Shown here: positions 1 to 6,149 of the stretch, in pieces
How the letters are laid out: each line of letters begins with the position of its first letter
Position numbering within the stretch: the stretch's first letter is position 1
Origin: an uncultured Parasutterella sp.
GTDB lineage: Bacteria; Pseudomonadota; Gammaproteobacteria; Burkholderiales; Burkholderiaceae_F
Reading direction: 5' to 3'
NCBI GenBank assembly: GCA_900766055.1
Contig: CAAFTZ010000027.1
Coordinates: forward strand, 1 to 8,680
Length of the DNA stretch: 8,680 bases
Notes under the pieces: generated by a model
Told to the model about the DNA's origin: nothing
Databases searched by the model: none
The model's input: only the letters and a program-made list of their open reading frames with translations
Position numbers and translations under genes: made by a program

Positions 1-65
1 AGACACGCCATCTTGAGGGGGTGGTGACGAAAGTCGTGTGAGTTCGAGTCTCACCGACGGCACCA
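1..65 (+). tRNA. tRNA-Leu(GAG), 3' part (5' end outside window)
   Basis: The sequence begins inside the D-arm of a class II tRNA. An anticodon stem (8-12 with 20-24) encloses a 7-base loop with anticodon GAG at 15-17. A long variable arm with a GAC/GTC stem (about 26-35) follows, as expected for leucine tRNA. The T-arm is 38-54 (GTGAG / TTCGAGT loop / CTCAC). The acceptor 3' strand is 55-61, the discriminator is A62, and CCA is encoded at 63-65. Anticodon GAG, the long variable arm and discriminator A together support tRNA-Leu reading CUC/CUU codons. The first ~25 bases lie upstream of the window. Confidence 0.93.
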
Positions 66-71
66 AAATTC

Positions 72-108
72 AAAAGCCTGATTAACTTTAAGTTGTCAGG
101 CTTTTTCC
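72..108 (+). terminator. Rho-independent terminator of the tRNA-Leu gene
   Basis: A perfect 10-bp inverted repeat (72-81 with 96-105, AAAAGCCTGA/TCAGGCTTTT) has a 14-base loop, and its T-rich 3' arm runs on to 106. It starts 7 bases after the tRNA CCA, so it should end the tRNA transcript. Confidence 0.88.
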
Positions 109-233
109 TTATCTGCTTACTTCTTGCCGCTTGCCGGTCAGGTTGTGAAAGGCGCTTGGTCGGACGAGTTGTCAATTAATCGATTTTTAGAGCGATACTC
201 ACGCTTACTTTCAAATCGGTCAACACCAAACAC

Positions 234-1023
234 ATGAAAAACGAACTGATGGATACGCTGTCGGAGCATAACCGACTTGGGATCTCGCAACAGTTTGATC
301 ATTCGAAGTTTTCTCTTTATTTCCTCATTACACAATCAACCGCGATCGAAGGTTCAACTCTCACGGAAGTTGAGAATCAACTTTTGTTTGATGAAGGGAT
401 TCCGCCGAAGAAGCGCAATCTATCTGAAGTATTAATGAATCTGGACCTGCATAATGCTTACCAGCTGAGCATTCGGTTTGCTAAACAGCACAGAGATTAT
501 TCTTTGACGATGCTGAGAGAACTTAGTACGGCAGTCTTAAAGAACACCGGAAGCCGCTATAGCACCGCGCTAGGAAGTTTTGACTCTTCAAAAGGCGATT
601 TTAGAAAGGTCAATGTCAGCGCCGGTTCCTCGGACAAGTCTTATATCAGTTGCTCAAAAGTCGAGGACTGGCTGTAGAAATGGTGCTCTGAGGTCAACGA
701 GAAACGTAATGAACTGTTGAAATCCGCAGAAGTGTACGACAAATACCTTTTTTACTTTTGACTCCCATCTCGACTTGTTGACAATCCATCCGTGGATTGA
801 TGGCAACGGCCGGACCGCTAGGCTCGTGATGAATCAGCTGCAGTTTGAATTGGGTTTGATTCCAGCAAAGATACTCAAGGAAGATGAAGCCAAATACATT
901 GACGCACTTATTAAAGCGAGAGAAACTCACGATCCGAGGGTGTTTTCATCGTTCATGATGGCAACTCATGCCAAAAATTTGCATGCTGAGATTTTCGAAT
1001 TCACGAAATCACAAGGAATTTGA
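234..1023 (+). pseudogene. Fic-domain protein, broken by a stop and a frameshift
   Basis: Fic proteins transfer AMP or related groups from nucleotides to protein hydroxyls. The N-terminal part (234-674) carries STAIEG, which fits the [S/T]xxxE[G/N] inhibitory-helix motif of class II Fic proteins. The C-terminal part has the Fic catalytic motif HPWIDGNGR (about 784-812), including the catalytic His and the phosphate-contacting Arg. Two lesions separate the halves. The first is an in-frame TAG at 675-677, after which the same frame reads on plausibly as KWCSEVNEKRNELLKSAEVY. The second is a one-base excess at a six-T run (748-753); removing one T joins the frames as YLFTFDSHLDLLTIHPW. Repaired, the protein would be about 260 residues, an ordinary length for the family. 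No convincing ribosome-binding site precedes ATG 234, and the true start may be further upstream. A dead copy of a gene linked to toxin-antitoxin biology is the best reading. Sequencing error could explain the T-run but not also the TAG. Confidence 0.85.
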
Positions 1024-1052
1024 CAATAAGAGTGCTAAATGCACTCTTATTG
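1024..1052. terminator. Perfect hairpin between convergent fic remnant and higA
   Basis: Perfect 12-bp arms (1024-1035 and 1041-1052) flank a TAAAT loop. It begins directly after the fic stop codon and lies 12 bases beyond the higA stop on the other strand. The position suggests a shared bidirectional terminator. Neither side has a clean T-tract beyond the stem, so it could act instead as an RNA 3'-end stabiliser. Confidence 0.55.
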
Positions 1053-1064
1053 TGGGTTCGTCCG

Positions 1065-1385
1065 TCAGGCGTGAGCGAGATTAGGAACGTTTTCCAGATT
1101 ATTGTCAGGTACAAGACTCTTTAGCAAAGGTGTTTTTCCTGATTTTTTTGCTTGCCAAAGGATATATGCAGTTTGAATGTCGAGAAGGAGTTGAGCATCG
1201 ATTTTCAAAACCTTTTCAATTCTTAGTGCCATGTCGGCTGAAATATTGATCTTTCCGTTAAGAATTCTCGCTACAGTTGAAGCTGAGACTTCAAGGGCAC
1301 GAGAAAGTTCTGCAGCAGTAATACCTTGTGTTTCGATCACATCTGCGATCAACATTCCAGCGTGAGGAGGGTTAAACATAGTCAT
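1065..1385 (-). CDS. higA: HigA-family antitoxin (XRE-type helix-turn-helix)
   Basis: This 106-residue protein is the DNA-binding antitoxin of a type II toxin-antitoxin module. It binds and neutralises the HigB toxin and normally represses its own operon. Family features include the N-terminal Met-Phe-Asn-Pro-Pro-His-Ala-Gly stretch typical of HigA/VapI antitoxins. A helix-turn-helix follows at about residues 22-50 (ITAAELSRALEVSASTVARI, then LNGK). The C-terminal tail is helical and then charged. The gene is downstream of its toxin, the reversed order characteristic of higBA. The two overlap by one base in a TGATG junction (toxin TGA on 1387-1385, antitoxin ATG on 1385-1383), so translation is probably coupled. 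A second in-frame ATG eight bases downstream (1379) is an alternative start that would keep the conserved FNPPH. The gene appears intact. Confidence 0.93.
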   Translation of the reverse strand: MTMFNPPHAGMLIADVIETQGITAAELSRALEVSASTVARILNGKINISADMALRIEKVLKIDAQLLLDIQTAYILWQAKKSGKTPLLKSLVPDNNLENVPNLAHA

Positions 1386-1663
1386 CAGTGGTAGTCCCTA
1401 TAGTCTAAAATGTAAACATTGCCGTCTTCGAATTTAAAAGTGAGGCGCCAATTTTTATTAACGGTTAGCGCAACACAATCCTTCATATCTCCTCTTAATT
1501 TGTGAAAGTTCCAGCCGGGAACGTTAAGCTGTTCCAGTTTAACGGCCCTATCCAAAGCGCCGAGTTGCACAGTTAACCTTCGGGCGTGCGACGGAATGAT
1601 CCCTGAGGCATCTCCAGTTTCAAAGAATTTCTTCAGACCTTTATGGTTGAAGGATTTAATCAT
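1385..1663 (-). CDS. higB: HigB-family toxin (RelE/ParE superfamily mRNA interferase)
   Basis: The 92-residue product belongs to the plasmid maintenance killer (HigB) family of the RelE fold. Members cut mRNA in the ribosomal A site and stop growth unless bound by HigA. Length and pattern fit the family end to end: MIKSF at the start, the PSHARRL helix near residue 27, PGWNFHKLRGD (49-59), NKNWRLTF (69-76) and the terminal VYILDYRDYH. Candidate catalytic residues by family analogy are His54, Arg57, Arg73 and Tyr91. Translation starts at ATG 1663 with AGGAG (complement of 1671-1675) seven bases upstream, which is a good site. The gene is first in the higBA operon and overlaps higA by one base. 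Nothing suggests inactivation, unlike the neighbouring fic remnant. Confidence 0.93.
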   Translation of the reverse strand: MIKSFNHKGLKKFFETGDASGIIPSHARRLTVQLGALDRAVKLEQLNVPGWNFHKLRGDMKDCVALTVNKNWRLTFKFEDGNVYILDYRDYH

Positions 1664-1685
1664 TTATAGTCTCCTGCATAGGTAT

Positions 1686-1714
1686 AGTATACGGATTAAT
1701 TGCAAATTGCGCAA
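1686..1714 (-). promoter_or_regulatory. Promoter of higBA
   Basis: On the minus strand, a -35-like TTGCGC (complement of 1709-1714) and a -10 TATACT (complement of 1686-1691; 5 of 6 matches to TATAAT) are 17 bases apart. Transcription would start near 1680, just upstream of the AGGAG at 1675-1671. The -35 sits in the middle of the palindrome at 1698-1723. Confidence 0.65.
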
Positions 1715-1723
1715 CTTGCAATT
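1698..1723. promoter_or_regulatory. Palindromic operator, probably bound by HigA
   Basis: This is a 26-bp inverted repeat centred between 1710 and 1711, with arms AATTGCAAATTGC and GCAACTTGCAATT and one mismatched pair. It covers the -35 of the higBA promoter, so a bound dimer would block RNA polymerase. That arrangement is usual for autoregulated toxin-antitoxin operons. Binding by HigA is inferred from position. Confidence 0.62.
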
Positions 1724-1767
1724 TTAATTTTTTGTGATTTTAAGCGGGGTGGTGAGAACTGTTGATT

Positions 1768-1796
1768 TTGAAAATCCAAAATTAAGGCTACATTAT
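1768..1796 (+). promoter_or_regulatory. Candidate promoter for the M48-like gene
   Basis: TTGAAA (1768-1773; 5 of 6 to TTGACA) and CATTAT (1791-1796; 4 of 6 to TATAAT) are 17 bases apart. A second candidate further down is TTGTAC (1845-1850) with TATAAA (1869-1874), 18 bases apart. A perfect TTGACA at 1907-1912 has no good -10. AT-rich DNA produces such matches by chance. Any of these would leave a leader of roughly 150-260 bases. Confidence 0.3.
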
Positions 1797-1852
1797 CTAC
1801 TTGAGCTTCATGCTGATAACAGGTTTTTCATTTATTGCTAGATTTTGTACAC

Positions 1853-1928
1853 ATCAAGCAATCCTGTTTATAAAAGGTTATTTCAGCAAGATCACATAGG
1901 TTATTTTTGACAATTAATCTTGCTTGAT
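1853..1928 (+). repeat. Competing inverted repeats in the leader
   Basis: ATCAAGCAA (1853-1861) is complementary to TTGCTTGAT (1920-1928). AGCAAGAT (1885-1892) is complementary to ATCTTGCT (1917-1924). The two 3' arms overlap at 1920-1924, so only one hairpin can form at a time. No T-tract terminator follows directly. This may be a regulatory RNA switch or chance in AT-rich DNA. Confidence 0.35.
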
Positions 1929-2058
1929 TCCATTACCTACAGTTTTTCGTTTTAATTTGAGATTGCTCCGATTGGTGTGTTTTTCTTTCTCATCCTACTT
2001 CTATTCGTTATCGTTCAAGTCAATATAAAACGCTCTTCTAGAGGGTTTGAGAAAGAAG

Positions 2059-3333
2059 ATGAATGATGTATTAGTTTTTGAAAGTTTGTTTTTAATATTC
2101 CTGTTTGCGAATATTGCATTGGGTTTCTATCTTTACTTGAGAGAGGCTAAGTCGATCAGAGAACATCGGAATAAAGTTCCGCATGTATTTTCCGGCCTTG
2201 TTTCTCTTGACGCCCATAAAGCTGCTTCTGATGCTCGGCTGCATGCAGATAAGGTTAATGAGATCCGGCATCTCTCGAATTTAGTTTTGGTGCTTTTGCT
2301 GACTTTCGGCGGCGGAATCATTTGGTTTTCTAGTTTGCTGACGAGTCAGCTGGGAAACAGTCTTTTCACACAGATCCTTTTTGCCTTGTGTGTTGGTTTG
2401 GCGTTCCTGGTAATTAACGGGTTGTTTTTTGCCATTGCAAAGAATCCGGAAAAGAATAGTTCATATTTGATCCTTAGAAACTTCGGTTCCTCACGCAGCA
2501 AGGTGAGTAATGTTGTCTTCTTTGTAGTAATCGTCTCTGCAGTCCTCACATGCAGGTCTTTTGGAGCCTCTTATTGGTGGACTCTTGCTTGGGCCGTTTC
2601 TGCCATTCTTGTGATCGGCGCTTCGATGGTCAGTAGATCAGTCGCTTACTCGGCATATCCATTGACTGACGGAGAATTAAAGAGCAGGCTGGATCAGTTC
2701 CTAGAGAAGGCTGGTTTTGAATCACGGGGCGTCTTCGTTGCAGATTCTGATCGTCTCGGTTCAGACAGCGGTGTATTTATCTCCGGCTTTGGAAGCAACA
2801 AGAAAGTTGTCTTGACGGAAAGCCTTATTGAACGTCTTAATCCTTCTGAGATTGAGGCCATGATTGCCAATGAAATCGGTCAATATAAATACCAGACCGG
2901 CGTCAAAGTTTACCTTCCTTACTTAATCTTCTCATTTGTCTTCTTTGGTTTACTGAGTTACTTTTCTACCAAATCTTGGTTCTTCCAAGGTCTCGGAATT
3001 TCGTCAGGTTTTGATGTAAACCACGGCGTTGTCTTGGTTCTTTTCTCGCTCACGGCTTACGTCTTCCTTTTCCCATTGATCCCGTTAAGAAACGCTCTCT
3101 TGTGGAAAGCCGAAGAAAATGCCGAACGGTCTTCTGTGAAGCTGGTGGACTGGAATGCCATGATCAGCGGAACTGCCAAGTTTGCCTCTGATAAAGCGGG
3201 TTCTGTAACGCTCGATCCGTTGTATCTCGTCTTTAACAGCACGCGGACAGACTCCATGCACCGAATCATGGATATTCAGCACCTGGCTCCGAGACACACT
3301 CGCCAGAGAGATTCTTGGCTACCGAATGCGTAG
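2059..3333 (+). CDS. Ste24-like M48 family membrane protein, apparently catalytically dead
   Basis: The architecture is that of the M48 (Ste24/CAAX protease 1) group. An N-terminal membrane segment is followed by YLREAKSIREHRNKVP (25-41), resembling the Ste24 N-terminal domain. Further membrane helices lie near 74-95, 105-127, 150-195, 285-301 and 322-343, with a peptidase-like domain from about 205. Active M48 enzymes bind zinc with HExxH plus a downstream Glu. Here the site reads NEIGQ (271-275, bases 2869-2883), so both His ligands are lost while the Glu remains. The usual SxHSNAYF-type stretch is SDSGVFISGFG (235-245), ExxAD is EENAE (352-356), and the SHPP motif before the C-terminal RI is RTDS. 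The 424-codon frame is intact and DPLYLVF is kept, so a non-catalytic role is inferred. I prefer ATG 2059; a TTG at 2047 is also open, and neither has a strong ribosome-binding site. Confidence 0.82.
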   Translation: MNDVLVFESLFLIFLFANIALGFYLYLREAKSIREHRNKVPHVFSGLVSLDAHKAASDARLHADKVNEIRHLSNLVLVLLLTFGGGIIWFSSLLTSQLGNSLFTQILFALCVGLAFLVINGLFFAIAKNPEKNSSYLILRNFGSSRSKVSNVVFFVVIVSAVLTCRSFGASYWWTLAWAVSAILVIGASMVSRSVAYSAYPLTDGELKSRLDQFLEKAGFESRGVFVADSDRLGSDSGVFISGFGSNKKVVLTESLIERLNPSEIEAMIANEIGQYKYQTGVKVYLPYLIFSFVFFGLLSYFSTKSWFFQGLGISSGFDVNHGVVLVLFSLTAYVFLFPLIPLRNALLWKAEENAERSSVKLVDWNAMISGTAKFASDKAGSVTLDPLYLVFNSTRTDSMHRIMDIQHLAPRHTRQRDSWLPNA

Positions 3334-3355
3334 TTGAGAGAAATTAGATAGAAGA

Positions 3356-3392
3356 AGAGGCTGCTTGTTTAGTGACACTGCAGCCTCTCTCA
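3356..3392. terminator. Bidirectional terminator between convergent genes
   Basis: AGAGGCTGC (3356-3364) pairs perfectly with GCAGCCTCT (3380-3388) around a 15-base loop. It lies between the stop of the plus-strand M48-like gene (3333) and the stop of the minus-strand nucleotidase gene (3398). Pyrimidine-rich tails on both sides suggest it serves both transcripts. Confidence 0.72.
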
Positions 3393-3397
3393 TTTCT

Positions 3398-5023
3398 TTA
3401 CTTTCCGGACGTTTCCTTCACCGTTGATATTCTTGGTTCAGGTTTTTTGTTAATAGGAGAGTTCTTCTTCAGATAGGTTTTAAGGACATCGGCAACGAGA
3501 GGCCCGGATTTCGAAATTTGGATGCCTCCGGCTAGCGCTTTGTGGTCGTCTCCGCCGGAAGCAAGAAAAGCGCCTACCGCTGCAACATAAATTTTGTTGT
3601 CCTCTAACGGTTTCCACTTGCCGTCCTTGTCCTGTACTTCAACCGACCTGACTCTATGGTCAATCGGAGCAGTGGGGCAGTAGGTGTACCTCAGTCCCGA
3701 CGCTTGAATCATTCTGGGGCCGATTCCGTCAACGTCTGAGACTCCGTGCTCTACTGCTTCATAGAGTTGTTTGCCCGTGTATTTCCTGAGCAGGACCTTG
3801 TCTTTGAACGGGAGCAGGTTGTCGATGTCGCCTTGAGTGATTTTGCCGACGGGGAGGGCGGCGCGGAAGTTTCCGCCGTTAATCAATGCAACGACTGCTC
3901 CTTTGGGACGTGCGTATTCCAACATTGCGTCTGTGGTGACCATCGCGGACAAACAGTCCCCTTCACGACATGGATCCAGGCCGTCCCTCATTTTTACAAG
4001 GTTAGTTCCTACGACCGTCGAATTTCTTTTGATGACGGGTTCTGCAGCCTGATTGATGATCTTCGTGATTTCAGGTGAGCCGCCGGCGCGACCTAAACGT
4101 ATCGGCTCACCGTTCCAGCTTGTCGGTATGCCTTCCTTGTTAAAGCTCACTTCCAGATGGCCTAAATATTTTGCTTCACCGGAAGTCGTCACAATCAGGA
4201 CCGGCATGCCGCTCGGAGATTTCTCAACGATCGGATAGGGTCCTAGAGGAGAACCGGGGCCGATGTAATCATGGGTATGGCCGCCGACAATCAGATCTAC
4301 ACCGCTGACGGTTTTTGCTAACTCCTCATCGAAAGGTAATCCGAGATGAGACAAGACAATGATGATATTTACTTTCTTAGTCTGAAGCGCCTTCACGGAT
4401 TCTTTGACTGCTTCGACAGGATCGACAAACTTCGTATCTTTGCAAGCCTTTGACTGGTTTACGACATCGGGATTGGCTAAGCCGATGATTCCAATCTTCG
4501 CGTCCGGTCTCTCAATAACAGTGAAAGGCGCGATGTTGTTTTTGCTCAAAGGACAATCCGGCGCCGGTTTGAGGTTGGCAGCCAGAAAAGGGAAATCTGC
4601 GTTCTTAGCGTAGTCAGAAAGCGCCTTGCAGCCTTCGTCGAATTCATGGTTGCCAGAGGTTGCGAAGTCGTACTGCATCTTGTTTGTGATTTTGCCGACT
4701 AACGGCGAATGGTAATTCACATACAACAATGAGCCTTGGAACTGGTCGCCTGCATCCAAGAAGATGGCACTGGGATTTCTTTCCTTTACTTCTTTTACGT
4801 ATTCCGCAACTCTGCCGTAACCGCCTTCGCAGTCGTTTTCCGTAATGCAGGCGCTTCCGTTTTTACTGCCTGCAAAGTGTGAATGCATGTCGTTGGTATG
4901 CAGGATTTCTACGGTTACTTCCTTTTTGTCGTGAATTGACTGGCAGCCTGAGGTAAGGATTAAAGAGACTGCAGTAAGGGAGGCAAGAATAAAGCGGGTT
5001 GAAAACGGAAAATGAGGCAACAT
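3398..5023 (-). CDS. 5'-nucleotidase / UshA-like metallophosphatase lipoprotein
   Basis: This 541-residue enzyme should hydrolyse extracytoplasmic nucleotides or related phosphate esters for salvage. A signal peptide ends in the lipobox-like LTSGC, with Cys27 as lipidation site. The N-terminal metallophosphatase domain (about 36-300) shows every metal motif: HTNDMH (Asp45, His47), DAGDQFQG (Asp93), SGNHEFD (Asn125, His126), SHLG (His226) and GGHTH (His249, His251). The C-terminal 5'-nucleotidase domain (about 335-520) has NGGNFR (382-387), LPFKDK, and FLASGGDDH (486-494), the substrate-binding region. Start choice: the frame stays open to a TTG at 5119, but ATG 5023 puts a proper signal peptide at the N-terminus, although no Shine-Dalgarno sequence precedes it. 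The exact substrate (UDP-sugar, AMP, 2',3'-cyclic nucleotide) cannot be told from sequence, so no gene symbol is given. It is divergent from the amino-acid-binding protein gene. Confidence 0.9.
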   Translation of the reverse strand: MLPHFPFSTRFILASLTAVSLILTSGCQSIHDKKEVTVEILHTNDMHSHFAGSKNGSACITENDCEGGYGRVAEYVKEVKERNPSAIFLDAGDQFQGSLLYVNYHSPLVGKITNKMQYDFATSGNHEFDEGCKALSDYAKNADFPFLAANLKPAPDCPLSKNNIAPFTVIERPDAKIGIIGLANPDVVNQSKACKDTKFVDPVEAVKESVKALQTKKVNIIIVLSHLGLPFDEELAKTVSGVDLIVGGHTHDYIGPGSPLGPYPIVEKSPSGMPVLIVTTSGEAKYLGHLEVSFNKEGIPTSWNGEPIRLGRAGGSPEITKIINQAAEPVIKRNSTVVGTNLVKMRDGLDPCREGDCLSAMVTTDAMLEYARPKGAVVALINGGNFRAALPVGKITQGDIDNLLPFKDKVLLRKYTGKQLYEAVEHGVSDVDGIGPRMIQASGLRYTYCPTAPIDHRVRSVEVQDKDGKWKPLEDNKIYVAAVGAFLASGGDDHKALAGGIQISKSGPLVADVLKTYLKKNSPINKKPEPRISTVKETSGK

Positions 5024-5167
5024 CGTGGAAAGAAATCTAGTGAAGTTCTGATAGTTGTGAGTTTGAAGGCAAGAACGGAGTGTGCCAAAAAATCGGTATC
5101 TGAAGTTTAGCAAACTCAATTTTTTTGCGAAATTTCAAAGAGAAAGAAATTTGACCTGAAATTTTCA

Positions 5168-5183
5168 TCATCCGTACGGATGA
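5168..5183. promoter_or_regulatory. Perfect 16-bp palindrome in a divergent intergenic region
   Basis: TCATCCGTACGGATGA is a perfect 16-bp palindrome. It lies 145 bases upstream of the nucleotidase start and 94 bases upstream of the binding-protein start. With no loop, it is more like a dimeric regulator's operator than a terminator. The regulator is unknown. Confidence 0.45.
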
Positions 5184-5276
5184 GGCAAAAACTTTTCAAA
5201 AATGGAATTTGTAAGGATAAATTTCCTAAACTATTTTTTGTCAATAACCTCATCACGTTAGTTATAGGAATTTTCA

Positions 5277-6038
5277 ATGTTCAGAAGAAATCTTTTAGCG
5301 TTCCTTTGCGCTTTAAGCATGCTGCCCGTCTCGGCTTCTTTTGCGAAGTCCCCGACTATTGAAGACGGCGTCCTCCTTGTCGGTACAGATTCGAGCTTTG
5401 CACCGTTCGAGTTTTTAGCCGAAGACGGTAAGAATTTCACGGGTTTCGATATGGATTTGATCCGTGCGATCGGTAAAGAACTCGGATACAAGGTCGTGGT
5501 TCAGAACATGGGTTTTGACGCGACTGTCCCGGCACTTCGTACCGGTATTGTTGATGCCGTTATTGCCGGCATGACAATCAACGAAAAGCGTAAAAAGTTC
5601 GTCGACTTCTCCGATCCGTACTACACCTCCGGTCTGATCATCATGGTTCCGTCGTCCGATACAACGACCAAATCGATTAAAGATCTGGAAGGCAAGAAGA
5701 TCGGTGCTCAGGTCGGTACAACTGGTATGTTCAGAGCGGAAAAAGTCCCCGGCGCAAAAGTGGTCACTTTCGCTAATGCTGCAGAGACCTTCCTGGAATT
5801 CCAGAACGGCGGTGTTGATGCCGTGATTCAGGACTTCCCGGTTGTGGCTTACTACGTTGCCCAAGGCGGAAATAAAGGCCGTTTGGTAGGACCGAAGATG
5901 GAGGCCGAAGAATACGGTATTGCCGTGACAAAAGGCAATAAAGAGCTGGTAGCTCAAATCAACAAGGCTCTTGCTTCTCTTAAGAAGAGCGGTGAGTTCC
6001 AAAGAATTTATAAGAAGTGGTTCGGCGAAGAAAACTAA
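5277..6038 (+). CDS. Polar amino-acid ABC transporter substrate-binding protein
   Basis: This 253-residue periplasmic protein belongs to solute-binding protein family 3 (GlnH/ArtI/HisJ type), which delivers amino acids to an inner-membrane ABC transporter. The signal peptide (about 1-23) ends at SASFA. The mature protein opens with VGTDSSFAPFEF and then has the family signature GFDMDLIRAIGKELG. The ligand-binding landmarks are AGMTINEKRKKFVDFSDPYY (Arg expected to hold the ligand carboxylate), QVGTTG in the second lobe, and the Asp of AVIQDFP (expected to hold the amino group). It ends in a typical YKKWFGEEN. AGGAA at 5266-5270, six bases before ATG, supports the start. A terminator follows directly and there is no permease or ATPase gene on either side, so it is an orphan binding protein that presumably works with a transporter encoded elsewhere. 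The ligand is probably a polar or charged amino acid; which one is not determined. Confidence 0.92.
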   Translation: MFRRNLLAFLCALSMLPVSASFAKSPTIEDGVLLVGTDSSFAPFEFLAEDGKNFTGFDMDLIRAIGKELGYKVVVQNMGFDATVPALRTGIVDAVIAGMTINEKRKKFVDFSDPYYTSGLIIMVPSSDTTTKSIKDLEGKKIGAQVGTTGMFRAEKVPGAKVVTFANAAETFLEFQNGGVDAVIQDFPVVAYYVAQGGNKGRLVGPKMEAEEYGIAVTKGNKELVAQINKALASLKKSGEFQRIYKKWFGEEN

Positions 6039-6065
6039 GTTCGAAGCAGTTTCTTGAGCAATAGA

Positions 6066-6106
6066 AAATGGCCCGGGTCCGAGAAAGATCCGAGCCATTT
6101 GATTTT
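6066..6106. terminator. Terminator after the binding-protein gene, possibly bidirectional
   Basis: A 14-bp stem (6066-6079 with 6087-6100) has one mismatch and one G-T pair around a 7-base loop, followed by TTTTT at 6102-6106. It lies 27 bases after the binding-protein stop. The minus-strand yoeB gene also runs toward it, and the AT-rich outer stem could end that transcript as well. Confidence 0.85.
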
Positions 6107-6149
6107 TGAAGATAAAGAAATCAATTATTGGTTGAGTATCAATTGCTTT

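Larger units (their letters stand above)
1724..2058. other. AT-rich gene-free stretch upstream of the M48-like gene
   Basis: I see no convincing gene on either strand. It should hold the promoter and 5' leader of the downstream plus-strand gene, and it contains nested inverted repeats (listed separately). The part just before the gene (about 1975-2040) is pyrimidine-rich on the plus strand. Confidence 0.6.

Noticed and set aside
3746..4078. Plus-strand open frame inside the nucleotidase gene
   Set aside because: The opposite strand encodes conserved nucleotidase motifs throughout this region, and the frame has no plausible start signal or domain.
5238..5266. TTGTCA and GTTATA, 17 bases apart, as promoter of the binding-protein gene
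   Set aside because: Transcription would begin after the AGGAA ribosome-binding site (5266-5270), leaving it out of the mRNA. The real promoter must lie further upstream.
5415..6098. Long minus-strand open frame (227 codons) across the amino-acid-binding protein gene
   Set aside because: It lies antisense to a gene with clear family motifs and a good ribosome-binding site. Its translation shows no recognisable domain, so it is a codon-bias shadow.
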